DNA from: Trissonchulus latispiculum
Taxonomy: Eukaryota; Nematoda; Enoplea; Enoplida; Ironidae
Length of the DNA stretch: 64,000 bases
Assembly: GCA_030248195.1 (NCBI GenBank)
Contig: JASAND010019798.1
Span: 23,786 to 87,785 of the forward strand
Direction: 5' to 3'
The notes below the pieces were generated by a model, which saw only the letters and a list, made by a program, of their open reading frames with translations, was not told the origin of the DNA and did not search any database. Shown here in pieces: positions 1 through 10,662 of the stretch; within the stretch, counting starts at the first letter, position 1; each line of letters begins with the position of its first letter. The translations under genes and the position numbers were made by a program.

Positions 1-183
1 AAAATTCGCTTCTAGAAATTAATTTTGAGCGCTCCAGGCATTAATATTTTAGTTTCAGTAATAAATTTCCTTTGGTTCGTTAACTGAAAAAAAGATCCGG
101 ATCCGGATGCTTTTTCTGCCGGATCCGGATCCGGATCTGCAATATCCGGCAGGATCCGGATCCGGATATCCGGTCGATCCCTA
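1..183. mobile_element. hAT-like element, one end, with GGATCC hexamer array
   Basis: Positions 88-170 hold repeated CCGGAT units in broken tandem and inverted order. The segment closes at 181-183 with CCGGTCGATCCCTA. The same terminal sequence, reading TAGGGATCGACCGG inward, ends the element at 2423-4183, so this is the end of a related element whose other part lies before the window. No transposase is visible. The hAT assignment rests on that resemblance and is inference. Confidence 0.5.
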
Positions 184-838
184 ATATATATACATAGTAT
201 ATAATTTGGTTGTGCTGGACTACTGCAAGCAACGAGGAAAAAAACCAAAGCTATAATTGTAACGCTAACGGTTAAATAGAAATAGAAGATCGTCGGAGAG
301 AGTTCTGATCCTGAACTTATTGTTGAAATATATACTTTTCTTATAAATGGTTAAAACGCTCAGTAGATAAATATTAAGAGTTTATCGAAAGAAATGTTTG
401 CTTCCACTAAAGCTCGTTTATCATAGTCGTATATTATTTACGTACCGTAACTAAATCTGAACACTGGTATGTACGTATAACTTTTTCAGTCCGCGAATAT
501 GGGTTGCTCGGCGAAGCTGTGCCCATATTAATTCGCCCACAACCTAGTCCTCTTCGTTTTTTGAACCTAGCCCCATATTAGGCATTTTTAAGACTAGTCC
601 TCTCTTGATTTTACAACCTCACCACTACCCATATTACTTTTTCATGCTCCGGAGGAGCATTTTTATTACTTGTACATCTCCTGAATTTTTTGAAAGCACT
701 CAATGAAATACCGTAAGTTGAAGGTTGTACGTATACGTATATATATACATTTGTTGTCACAAAGAAAATTAGGCATCTTTTTTGATTTGCTATATGTACG
801 TTGTACGTATGTATTATTAATAATTATTTTTGTTTTAG
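184..838. other. Non-coding stretch, probably NDUFA11 intron
   Basis: AT-rich sequence with TACGTA-rich tracts and, at 497-640, three loosely repeated CCCATATTA / CTAGTCCTCT motifs of roughly 60-70 bp spacing. It ends in a splice acceptor (TTTTAG at 833-838). I see no convincing first exon of NDUFA11 here; the N-terminal exon is probably upstream of the window. Confidence 0.4.
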
Positions 839-3800
839 TGTGTTTTGCAACACTGCATCATTGTACAATGTATGACCCAGTCAAGACAACGTGGGAAGGC
901 CTCAGACGCTATCCACGTCTGTCCGTTATGCCTCGTAAGTGTGGGTTTCTGATGGACTATTTTTATGCTGGTGTTTGCTCTTAAAAATATACACCGTTTA
1001 CAGGTTTCGTTACAGCTGGCTTATCCCTTGGCATTTTTTATGGGGGGGGCTTCATGGGGCGGGGGTCCCCATCGATGGCGGGGCTCACCCAAAGGGGGGG
1101 GCATATTTTTAGAAAATGTTTTCGAATTTTTGTGGGTTTTTGTGTACTAACTGCTAAAAATCGCTAAAAAATGACTAATTTTAGGTGTTTTTTAAGCTAA
1201 AACAGCGAATATTTAGTCAAAAATCCGGCGAAGCCGGAAAAATTTTTGAAAATTTAGGGTAGAAATGGTAAAATTTGGCAATTTTTTGGGTTATGGGGGG
1301 AGGTCGGGATTTATGGGGGGGAGGTCGCCGAATGGGGGGCGGCCCCCCGCCCCCCCACTAGGGATAAGCCAGTATAGTAACGTTTACTGTTGTTTCTGAT
1401 TTCCGATTACGTACTGGTTCGAATTAGACCACTGCCACAAAGCTGTCTCAAATGTCCTTGAACACGCAAATAATATGCACCTATCAGTTTACCGTGAGGT
1501 CTAGCTAATCTCCTAAGTATCCGTCCTTAATTGGTCGGTAAATTGGTACCACTTTGGCTATTTCCTAGGCAAAGATTTCTGGGTCTGGGATGTGTGGTAC
1601 GGAGGGGGGGAGGGCAAACTGTTTTCGAAAGTTGCTGAAAAAATAGCTATTGGTTGTTGCTGAGCTAAAAATTAAGCAAATTTTAAGCTTAAAAACGCGT
1701 AAAAAGTTGCTAAAAAATCCGGCGAGACCGAAAATGTTTTGCAAATTTACCCTTTCGGTTCTGGGGGTGGAGACCCGAATCCTGTGGGGGGGGCCCACCC
1801 TAGACCCTACATTTTAGGGTGACAAAATTCTCCAGCTTTAGGCATAATCTTTAGTTCTGTGCTTTATTGTTGTTTCGGTGTACGTACCTGCGTATGTTTT
1901 TTTATTTTTTCAGAGGCGTGTGGTGCTGTGTTTTCCACGACGACCTGTGTAACCTGTGCTGTTCGAGATACAGACGACCTGTGGAACTATGGCTTCGGAG
2001 GCCTAATGGGTGGCTTGCCCATCTATTTGAGTAGGTTTGCGAGCGTTTGACTGCACATTTTGGTAACAGTTTATCGTCTGAGGTCGTTCTGTTTTATACA
2101 CTGCTTTGCTTACAACTAAGCTATAAAAGGCGCTCAAAACATCCGGCACCAATAGGATGAATATAGACCAAAAAATCCGAGAAAATTCTGTGCACGATAT
2201 GTGTGTCAATAACGCTGAAGTGGATGCAGCAAGATTGGCTCTTTTTACGGGAGGGGGGGGGGGGCTTTCCCCCCTCCATTCAAGGAGCCATAATTTTTCG
2301 GTTTGGTTTGATATTGATTTGTTACACACTTGTGTGTCGTATGTAAATTCTAGATTTTCAAAAATACACTAAATAAAATTCTTTTTAAAATTTAAAAAAT
2401 ACTTCTTAAACATTATTAAACTTAGGGATCGACCGGAACTCCAAAAAACCGGAACCGGAACCGGAACTGGTTTTAAAAAACCGGAACCGGAACCGGAACC
2501 AGCTCTTTAACACTACAAAAATCGAAAATTTTTTCTGACGTTTTGGACAATCTTTGCACAATTTTTAGCTTTTTTGCAGTTACTAGAACATTGTAATAAC
2601 GTTTGAATTATATTTGATATAGTTATTTCAATGCACGAACATGAAATTTGCAATTTAGTAAGAGATTTTTGTCATATAGCATTGTTAAACTTTACTCAAT
2701 AGCTTTAAATTTAAAATTTAACATTTAAAATTAATTGTACACGGTATGAATATGCTATATTAATATTATTCGAGCACATTTTCTATGAATAAACGGCATC
2801 TATATTTTTACATTGTATATATATACGAATTTCGATGAATAATTTAATCGAATGCTAGTTTACTTTTAAAGGAGATTTACTGGCAAATAAAATTTAATTT
2901 CTTAATTATATATATATACGTATGTAGTTAAGCTGAATATTCAATTAAGCAGATAGAAACTGATTCCACGAAATTTTTGCGCGCACCACATGTTTGGTTT
3001 TTATCTGGCTTGTCTGATAATTTTTAGTCACAATCAAAAAGTTCATTTAACTTTACTAGAGCACTTGGAAAAGTTGCAGCATTTTCAAAACGCAAAAAAT
3101 AATGATGCCAGTTACATTTTTAGAAAACATAAGATATCTATTACCATTTTAGTTTAATTTTATTCTCTCTGTATTTCAGACAAAATTAAAATTTTTCTGA
3201 AAATTACTGGTCTTGTACAAATTCCGTATTGTAAAATCCAATCTGGCTATGAACTTAGGTATTACATCAGCTATATACGAAATTGGACTTATTTAGAACA
3301 TCGGCTTTCAATTCCTTAGATTGTTATTATATCTCAGTATAATTACTTTGTTATTGGAGTTTTCTGATTAAAATGCAAATGTTTTTTACATGGTTGAAAT
3401 ATATAGATTTTCATCCATTAAACATATATATAAGCCAAAAGTATTTTTCACAAGTTTCAAAGAAAGTAGAAATGCACAATTTCTCCAACTTGAATTAAAC
3501 GAAATTTCTTCCTTTTGGCTAGCTTCATCAGGATTTTTAAATTTGAAATGACGTTTCTTCAAAAGATTTTTAAAAACCATTGCTATATGTTCCATCCATA
3601 ATTTTTGTAATTCTGTTCATCTGTGCACTGGAGTAATTACTAAACAAATAGTAATAAACTTAGTCCAAAAAGTCCAGTCACTATTTAAACTATTAAAAAG
3701 ATTAAATTTAAGCTAAAACTGACATTTGATTATGCAACAGCGCACTCTATATACAATTTTGAAATATCATAGGTTGACGCCAAGGCTTCAATAATTTCAA

Positions 3801-4638
3801 TACAGCATTAGGTATCTTTACCACTACTTAAATTTAAAAGTTTCGGCGGTCTTGTGGTATCTAATCTGAGTTAAGTATTATTTTTGTTTTATAATATGTT
3901 AATATTCATAACAACGATACATTAGACATTATTATTACAAATTCTAAACATTCTAAGTAATGCAATAGCGCCGCAGGCGAAAATTTTTGAATAAATCATA
4001 TTCTGGTTATTAGAGAATCGCAGTTTTTCAAAAAGTTTTAAATAAGTTTGATAAAATTTTTGAAAATTTTGCTTTTGATAATAGGCTAAAATTGGTTCCG
4101 GTTCCGGTACGTTTTCAAAAACCGGAACCGGAACCGGAACCAAAAAGTACCGGAACCGGAACCGGAATTCCGGTCGATCCCTAGAAAGACTGTCACACAA
4201 ATTCGCCCCTCCTCCACGGATTAGCTTGAGTTTGAGCTATCCCCTCGTCATAACAATAGGGCCAGATGATGTTTGTAAGCAAGTGAGATTATAACGATTT
4301 CGATAGCAGTCTCAAGAATGAAACCTATTCGACACATTAATTTCTGTTTACATTTCTTTTAGCTTTCTTTTACTGCCTTTTTTCCTTCTCTTCTTTTTCC
4401 AGAATACAATCTGCAGCGCGGCATTGGCTATGGTCTGTTGTTTGCTGCCGCGACTATGACCTACAAGTATATGTCGGAAACCTACGGGGGGCCGCTGATT
4501 CGTGACATGATCCCCAACCTCTGGATCAGTCCCAACGGTTGGCGGTGGTGGTTGAGCTTTCGCCAGCTGCCCTCGGATGACACGACCCGGGAATTGCGAG
4601 CCGTTTACGGAATTCCGGAAACTCCCACCCCATGCTAG
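839..4638 (+). CDS. NDUFA11: NDUFA11 (complex I subunit B14.7), 3' three exons
   Basis: Accessory subunit of mitochondrial NADH:ubiquinone oxidoreductase, a Tim17-like protein of the inner membrane. Three exons are read: 839-934 (acceptor TTTTAG, donor GTAAGT), 1914-2030 (acceptor TTTTTTCAG, donor GTAGGT) and 4403-4638 (acceptor TTTTTCCAG, stop TAG). All junctions are phase 1 and join cleanly. The recognisable stretch is GAVFSTTTCV followed by a charged turn and DLWNYGFGGLMGG, which aligns with the GAVFGLTTCI...DPLNYFLGGCAGG region of vertebrate NDUFA11. The preceding exon carries the expected loop (MYDPVKTTWEGL, like the NPPGTFLEGV region). The third exon adds a C-terminal tail longer than the vertebrate protein, ending PETPTPC. 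The N-terminal exon with the first membrane segment is not found, so the gene is partial in the window. Intron 1 and intron 2 host transposon derivatives. Confidence 0.8.
1016..1372. mobile_element. G-rich inverted-repeat MITE (CTGGCTTATCCC ends)
   Basis: The ends are CTGGCTTATCCCT and AGGGATAAGCCAG, perfect 13-bp inverted repeats. The interior has long G and C runs and the hairpin CCGGCGAAGCCGG followed by AAAAATTTTTG. It lies in NDUFA11 intron 1 and has no coding capacity. Superfamily not assigned. Confidence 0.6.
1580..1800. mobile_element. Degenerate relative of the 1016-1372 MITE
   Basis: Shares with the neighbouring MITE the G-runs, the GCTAAAAA tracts, and a CCGGCGAGACCG hairpin remnant (near 1718-1729), then GGGGGGG before its end. 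Terminal repeats are not intact. Assigned by resemblance only. Confidence 0.35.
2423..4183. mobile_element. hAT-like non-autonomous element with CCGGAA hexamer arrays
   Basis: Terminal inverted repeats TAGGGATCGACCGGAA and TTCCGGTCGATCCCTA bound 1.76 kb. Just inside each end are tandem CCGGAA (or TTCCGG) hexamers at about 2450-2500 and 4096-4170. The interior is AT-rich and has no transposase. The flanking 8-mers ATTAAACT and GAAAGACT agree at only four positions, so a hAT-type 8-bp duplication is not proven. The element occupies most of NDUFA11 intron 2. Confidence 0.6.
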
Positions 4639-5630
4639 ACGGTTTTTTCGGAAATATCTGGTGACGACGAATTTGCATCTTTTTTCCGGGAATTCGCCTT
4701 TCTGGGTTGTATGTTGAAAGAACAGAAGACGCTTCTCTCTCGTAATAGTTGAAAATAATACTTTGCGTTTTTTGTTGTTTTCATTTCAACCCTGGAAAAA
4801 ATAGTGTGGCTGTGTTTCGGTGTCTAGACAGGGGGTTGGTGCAGTTTTATGTAGCTGACTGATAATGTGTTTTCTGTGTTGTTTGTGGCTGCAGCACCCT
4901 AATAATGCTGTGGCTCTAAATACCGCATTTTGCGGAGATTCTGAAAATTGGCCGATTTTTTTCGGTAATTCGGTGGTGTGCAAATTAGTTTTGTACTTTG
5001 GTTACAGTTCAGTCCAAAATGTCATTAAAAACCAGCATTGGTTTGCATGCAATTTAACATGATGTTTTATGTACGTATATACCGTTTTTCTGAGTATTAG
5101 CTTGTACACTGTTGTGAAGAGCAATTTGTCTAGAGTTCTACTGCCCTTGTATCTGTATCTGTTTGAAATTGATTGAATTATCCATTGTAGTTTTTTTGAT
5201 AATTATTAGTAAATTGGTTTGGCGTTACTAAAATAGATAGTATTTTGAGCTCTGGTGGTAGGTTAGGTAGGCTTTTTACCTATGGTTGTGGCTTAGGCAT
5301 ACGCTTTGGTAGCTCTCAGTTGTGTGGTCGGACTGCGGACCGGTTCACACGGAGTTTTCAAGAACTGAAAAGGATAATTGTAATTGGTCTTCTCATGATT
5401 TGATTGAAGACTAAAGCAGTACATTCAACATTAACATTGTGAATCGATAAAAGTACACAACACGCTGCTTTTGTGTCCTTGACTCGTCAAAAACAAGTCG
5501 CTGTCCTAAACTGGGCTTCCCAAATTCGAACTTTACTGTCAGTCAGCTTTTGTTTCTGAAATGAGAATCGGACCAGATTTGTCTTTCCGTTCTCTGCAAA
5601 CTAATATGTACTTGGTTAACCCCCCGAGTC
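4639..5630. other. NDUFA11 3' flank, nothing recognised
   Basis: Follows the NDUFA11 stop codon. There is no clear AATAAA signal close by; AAAATAATA at about 4750 is the nearest weak match. The rest is AT-rich with no recognisable gene or repeat. Confidence 0.4.
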
Positions 5631-6153
5631 TTAGGGCCGTATTCACCAAGTCGTGGTAGCCTTACCAGTGGTAGGGTTACAGACGGTAAGAAAACCAATT
5701 GGTTAGCCGAGCGTATTCACAACCAATTGGTTAAATTACCGGTGGTTAACCAGTGGTTTACTTACAGTAGTTAAAGCAGAGCATTGTTTAACGCATATTG
5801 GCACGTGTTTCCCCTTCTTACTGACACAAGAAGTGTTTTAAGACTACAGTGTGGATCTTTTAATTTAGTTTCTTGTATCCTAAAGTGTTTCATAAAGTTA
5901 AATCATTTCATATTCGCACGTGTACTTATATATTTAATTAGTGACAATAAATCAAGTCTGATAAATCAATTATATTTGATGTACTTTTAAATTTTCTTAT
6001 TTTCTTAGTGGTCGTTTTCCCATTTATTCTTTCAAACATTTTGTTAATTGCTTTCTTATAAGCTAGTCACTCTGACTGGGGACATATAATTTTGGCAAAT
6101 ATTTAATAGCATATATACTCGCAATGCGACAGCTACAAAAAATCTAGCTGCAG

Positions 6154-7174
6154 TTAAGGTGCTGGTTCGGGTATTTGCAGCAAATTTTATGTAATTTGCT
6201 GTGACTGTAATTTGCTCAATTTTTGGAGTTCAACAATAATTTTTATATCATTTTACAGCTTAGAATGTGCTTGTTACAACTAGGTGCAGTATAGCTGTCT
6301 CATTTCAACTCTTCGGCTTGAACAACATGATATTTGAACAACGACTTGCAATAACATGAAAACAATTTTTGAACATGGATTTCTCGAAGTGTGGGAAAGC
6401 TAACGAGAAGCGACCAGTTCAGGCTTCAAAAGAAATGTCTTCCCGAGGGCTATTTTTTCTGAAATTGTTTAACGAGTAAAGAAGCTCAAGATTTTGAGAA
6501 AAATGTAAATTTTGTCCCATTTTCGTCAAAACTTTCAAGTTTTGACGCTTATTTCTCTCGAACTGGAAGTCAAAATGCAAAACCATGAAAAATAGCCCTC
6601 GGCAATTGTCTCAAAATTACGTGTGTAAAGCCGTTTTTTAACTGATTGCATGAGTTGAGAGAAATCCGTGTTCAAAACAATCTAGTTGCGATTTTCAAAA
6701 TTTCACATTTTCGCTGCTGTGCGCCGGCAGAGATACCGTAAAGAGCTCTCCTTTGGGCGTAAGATGTCCTTTATGACCACAAATATGGACAATACTTGAC
6801 CGACGGATCAGCGCTGTTGAAGCTGTCGAAATCTTGCAATATTTGATTTTTCGAAAAATGGCCGGTTTTGGACCTCGAAAATCAATTTTCGCTGTTATCT
6901 CTTAAACCTTAATTAATCGAAGAAAACTCTCAAGAGCAAAGTTGTAGGTCTTGGTGAGAGGATTCGAATGACTATAAGTTCATCCATGTAGGGTGATCAC
7001 AGTGCAAGTCATGGCGGAATAAAGCTAATTTCTCCAAAACTCAAATTTTCAAGCCGCGACTTCTCTAACATGTTTTATAGGGTAAATAATGTAATTGTAG
7101 CAAATTTGAATAAATTTCAACGACAATTGCGCTTTTAAAGCCCAAAAATACACGAACCCGAACCAGCACCTTAA
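6154..7174. mobile_element. TTAA-flanked element, GGTGCTGGTTCGGGT ends
   Basis: Bounded by TTAA on both sides. The inverted ends are GGTGCTGGTTCGGGTAT and the complement of CGAACCCGAACCAGCACC. The interior contains paired stretches in opposite orientation (for example TTTGTCCCATTTTCGTCAAAACTT) and no open reading frame of note. The TTAA target is the piggyBac preference; family assignment is inference. Confidence 0.65.
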
Positions 7175-8536
7175 GGGGGGGGGGGCTACGAATCTCACTA
7201 AAAGTTCGATGTTGGAAAAGCTAGCTAGTCTTTTGCCATATAATAGTATTAGGTTTAGTGTAAAATAGTTTAAAGTTTGAAAGAAGCGTAGCGTCCTGTG
7301 GAGCCATCAGAAGTTGGTGTTGTCGGTCCAAAGCTCGACATGACACGTACACAAACTTCGCCTCGCCCTGATCGCTATGCGCAAGGTACGGTACCCAAAT
7401 TTTCCAGAAATAGTACTGACATATAGCGTTTTGATATCGTGTAAAATAATCCTTAGATCAGTGTATACTTTTCTGTGCGATACAATCAAAGTGCGAAAAA
7501 TTGGGTGCTGTAGGTCTATACGGGTGGAGGTTAACTAACGTCTAATGAGCTGTGGTTTATCAAAGGAGCCCAACTTTGCTCCAATTATCCAGTATCTGTC
7601 TTAACTTATGTAAAAATGACATGATTTCGTTAATCCCTGCGTTCGCAGTGCTAGATTACATTATATATCGATATTGTCGCTGTTATTTGGTCCCAGTTCG
7701 AAGATGTGAGTCAATTATTCCAAAGTTTTAGGCCAATGAGTGTACCAGGATGTGCCGATAGCTAGGTCACTAAACCTCGCTCCAATGTTTAGAAATGCTA
7801 GATTGATTTCTCGAAGTATGGATGCCGATCGCTCCAAAAAGATCTAAAACAGTTGTAAGCGCATACTGAACGGAAAGCGTCATATCGAAAAACGGATTTC
7901 ATATTCGAATTCAGCAGGCCAAATAACGCCTATAAGGACCTTTTCGGCAAAATCGGAGACAAAAAATTTTTTGACCCCATTTTTACTGCGCTTAGCTAGC
8001 TTTTCAGGCCTAAAAATAAGGGTTATTTCTTAACAAAAAGTTTGCTAGCACACAAACCAGAAAACCAAAACTCTCGAAACTCACAGACAGTTTGCCCCTG
8101 TTAGAGCCTAATATTTGTTAAAAAGCTGGGGTAGGCTAGGGGCTGTCAATTTTATTAGATCGAAAACGGCGCACGGTCACATCGCAACTTTTTGTCAAAT
8201 TTCAAACTTTGAGCTGTTATAGCTGAAGAAGCAAGCAACGCTCGAAAGCCGGAATACTTTTAATATTTAGCACTAGTAACAGTTAACATTTGTGGCAAAA
8301 AGTTTCAGAATTGGTCAAACCGTTAATCCACCAGAATTCAGAAAAGCTGTTTCAAAAAACCCACTTTTCGCACCAAAATTTCGACTTTGGCGTAGTGCCA
8401 GAATCGATGTGTGTTAGATATAATAATGCCCACTACGGACTATTTTACCTTACCTTGATATGTTAGCTAATCATATGCCAAAAGGTAGGGCTCTCTGAAG
8501 AAGTTGGGCAAAACCGTTCGTAGCCCCCCCCCTTAA
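7171..8536. mobile_element. TTAA-flanked element, poly-G/GCTACGAA ends
   Basis: Starts TTAAGGGGGGGGGGCTACGAA and ends TTCGTAGCCCCCCCCCTTAA. It abuts the preceding element and shares its TTAA, so one inserted at the edge of the other. No coding capacity. Confidence 0.65.
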
Positions 8537-8699
8537 TTAAGATTCAGATTAAATTTGGTTTTGTATCAGTTCTCACACACAAAGTGTTTTAGAAGAATGC
8601 AGTAAAGCAGCTGTTGAGAAAGAAAAGAACTAATGGTGCTGCAGCCAACTGAGGCAAATTCCGCAAATCAACTTCACGTTTTTAGCTTACATATAATTG

Positions 8700-8885
8700 T
8701 TTCAGTTTCCTATGTTTAATACATGCAGAAAGAACCCAACCCCAACGTTAACGTGAAATTACTCAAAAACCGTAAGAGATACGAGTTTAATATTACTCCT
8801 CGTTAAAATATCCCACTCAAAGATATGTGAAAATGAGCGAAATGGGAGATGGTCGAAAAATTGGCCAAAAATGGATCTCCCACCT
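8700..8885. mobile_element. Fragment related to the TTAA elements at 15155 and 36475
   Basis: Contains TTTCCTATGTTTAATACATG and, later, ATGTGAAAATGAGCGAAATGG with AGATGGTCGAAAAATTGGCC and AAAATGGATCTCCCACC. These match motifs near the ends of the elements at 15155-15865 and 36475-37054. The TTAA ends are not preserved. Confidence 0.4.
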
Positions 8886-9200
8886 GCAGTATTATATTTT
8901 GGGGCTTCCCGGCTATAATGCCTTAGCTAATTATCACATGTCATTATGTCTAGGATTTGATTAACGATGCTTTTGTTTTAGCTAAATGTTTTAACAATAA
9001 ATGTGCAATTGTGGAAAATTTAAAAATGGAGTTTTGGGATTATAATTCGAAAAAGTAATCTTGTATGACATAATGTTTTCCTAACCTATTTTTCGCTTGA
9101 TAAATGAAAAGCGTGCTGAACACTGAAGGCATTTTTGACTTTTTCTGACGAAAAATAGCACAAAAATTAGCATGTATTTCTAAAAATATGCGCTGCAAAC

Positions 9201-10369
9201 TAGTGATGTGGATAGGATCGGATCGGCAGCTAAACTTTCAACCGATCCGATCCAGCAAAATTATTTGTCGATCCGATCCGATCCGGCTATCCCAAATGAT
9301 TTCTTCAAAAAGCTAAGTGGAACTAGATTTAAAGTAGGTTTTTGCCGTGTGAACTGAACTGAACTGAACTGAACTGAACTGAACTGAACACATCTTACAC
9401 ACTATACTTTCACTAAAATGTCTTTATTAAATCAAATCTTTCCGAAATTCGTAATTCGAAAGGGTAATTCTACAAAATTATATAGATTAAGCAAAAGAAG
9501 TAAAATTAAACAAAATATTGAGCCAGATGATGATCGCGGCCTGCCTACCAAAATACAAATTTATCATAACCAATTTAAGATAATACAAATTAAACATTTC
9601 AATTAAAACTCCAATTTTGAGAATTAATTTCAGTTTGGATTAAAATATTATTAACTTGATCTACCAGACATCGAAATTGAAGTTGCAATTTTTTGGATCG
9701 AAAATCAAACTGACATTTTTTCTCGCAAACTGAATCTGAAGCTTGGACTGTTCCGCGAAAACGGACCAGAAACTTTAAAAAACATTGCGGCAAGTAAATT
9801 TTGAATGATCACAAAGTTTGACTTCGGGTTTTGGAATAAAGCCACAAAGAGATCAACCATAAAACTTCACTCCAAAATTCTGACAACAGTAAGCAACATT
9901 AATCACAAAGAGTTATGCATTAATTCATTAATTAATTAGTTTTTCTTTACTGTTTAGCAGTATAGTAACAGCGGGTCTTGGTTCTGCACTTTGATGTCAG
10001 ATGCATTGCATAAAATTATATAGTATGTAAAAGTGCTAAGTTGCTGTAATAAGTTGTTACATACTTACTGAATGCTAAGTTTGAGGGACCCAAAACCAAA
10101 ATTAAGTTTGGTTTGTAGAAGGAAAATATTGTACTAGCAACGTACGCACAAAACAGTGCAGTGATCTTAGCCAAGTTCAGTTACAAATATGCGTCGGGTA
10201 CGGTTTAATTTTATGTGAATTTGGGTATCAAGTCGGATCGCCGATCCGCCTGACCCAAGCGATCCGATCCGGACCGATCCAGCTGGCCTGCCGATCCGAT
10301 TCGATCCGATCCGATCCGGCCTCCGGATCGCGGATCGGATCGATTTTGCCGATCCGATCCACATCACTA
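9201..10369. mobile_element. hAT-like element with CCGATC hexamer arrays and 8-bp duplication
   Basis: Ends TAGTGATGTGGAT and ATCCACATCACTA. Flanking 8-mers CTGCAAAC (9193-9200) and GTGCAAAC (10370-10377) match at seven of eight positions, which fits a hAT target-site duplication. GATCCGATCC arrays lie inside both ends (about 9215-9285 and 10235-10358). It is 1.17 kb and has no transposase. Confidence 0.7.
9352..9389. repeat. (GAACT)n microsatellite
   Basis: About seven and a half direct copies of the 5-bp unit GAACT, inside the hAT-like element. Confidence 0.85.
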
Positions 10370-10662
10370 GTGCAAACCACGTCCACGGATGGTTTGCAAA
10401 ATACCTCTCGGTAAGCTACCAGTGGTATGCTACCACTGGTTAGAAAATGTTGGTGAAATGGGTCTCTGTAAGTAACCAATTGGTTTAACCACTGGTAACC
10501 TTTAAAAGCTACCAGTGGTAGGCTACCAGGGCTTGGTGAATACGGCCCTTAGGCAAAGGGACTTAGCCACTTACTTTGTGTCTGCAAGATGGCAATTTTG
10601 AGAAAATAGTTTTCAATAATAGCATTTATGACAATTACAACAATTTATACACAAAACAGTAG

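Larger units (their letters stand above)
5634..10548. mobile_element. PIF/Harbinger-like cassette, 4.9 kb, filled with nested elements
   Basis: Ends are GGGCCGTATTCACCAAG and its exact complement CTTGGTGAATACGGCCC, flanked by TTA at 5631-5633 and 10549-10551. Subterminal repeats alternate TACCAGTGGTA and ACCAATTGGTT in both arms (5656-5760 and 10415-10530). A 3-bp TTA (TWA-type) duplication suits PIF/Harbinger-type MITEs; no transposase or Myb-like gene is visible, so the superfamily is inference. It contains at least four later insertions or fragments (6154-7174, 7171-8536, about 8700-8885, 9201-10369). Confidence 0.55.

Noticed and set aside
703..984. A 93-residue gene starting at 703
   Set aside because: Its second half is the NDUFA11 exon and its first half is intron sequence; the acceptor at 838 explains the reading.
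10167..10479. Arg/Ile/Gly-rich open frames near 10.2-10.5 kb
   Set aside because: They are translations of the GATCCGATCC hexamer array and the PIF-like subterminal repeats.
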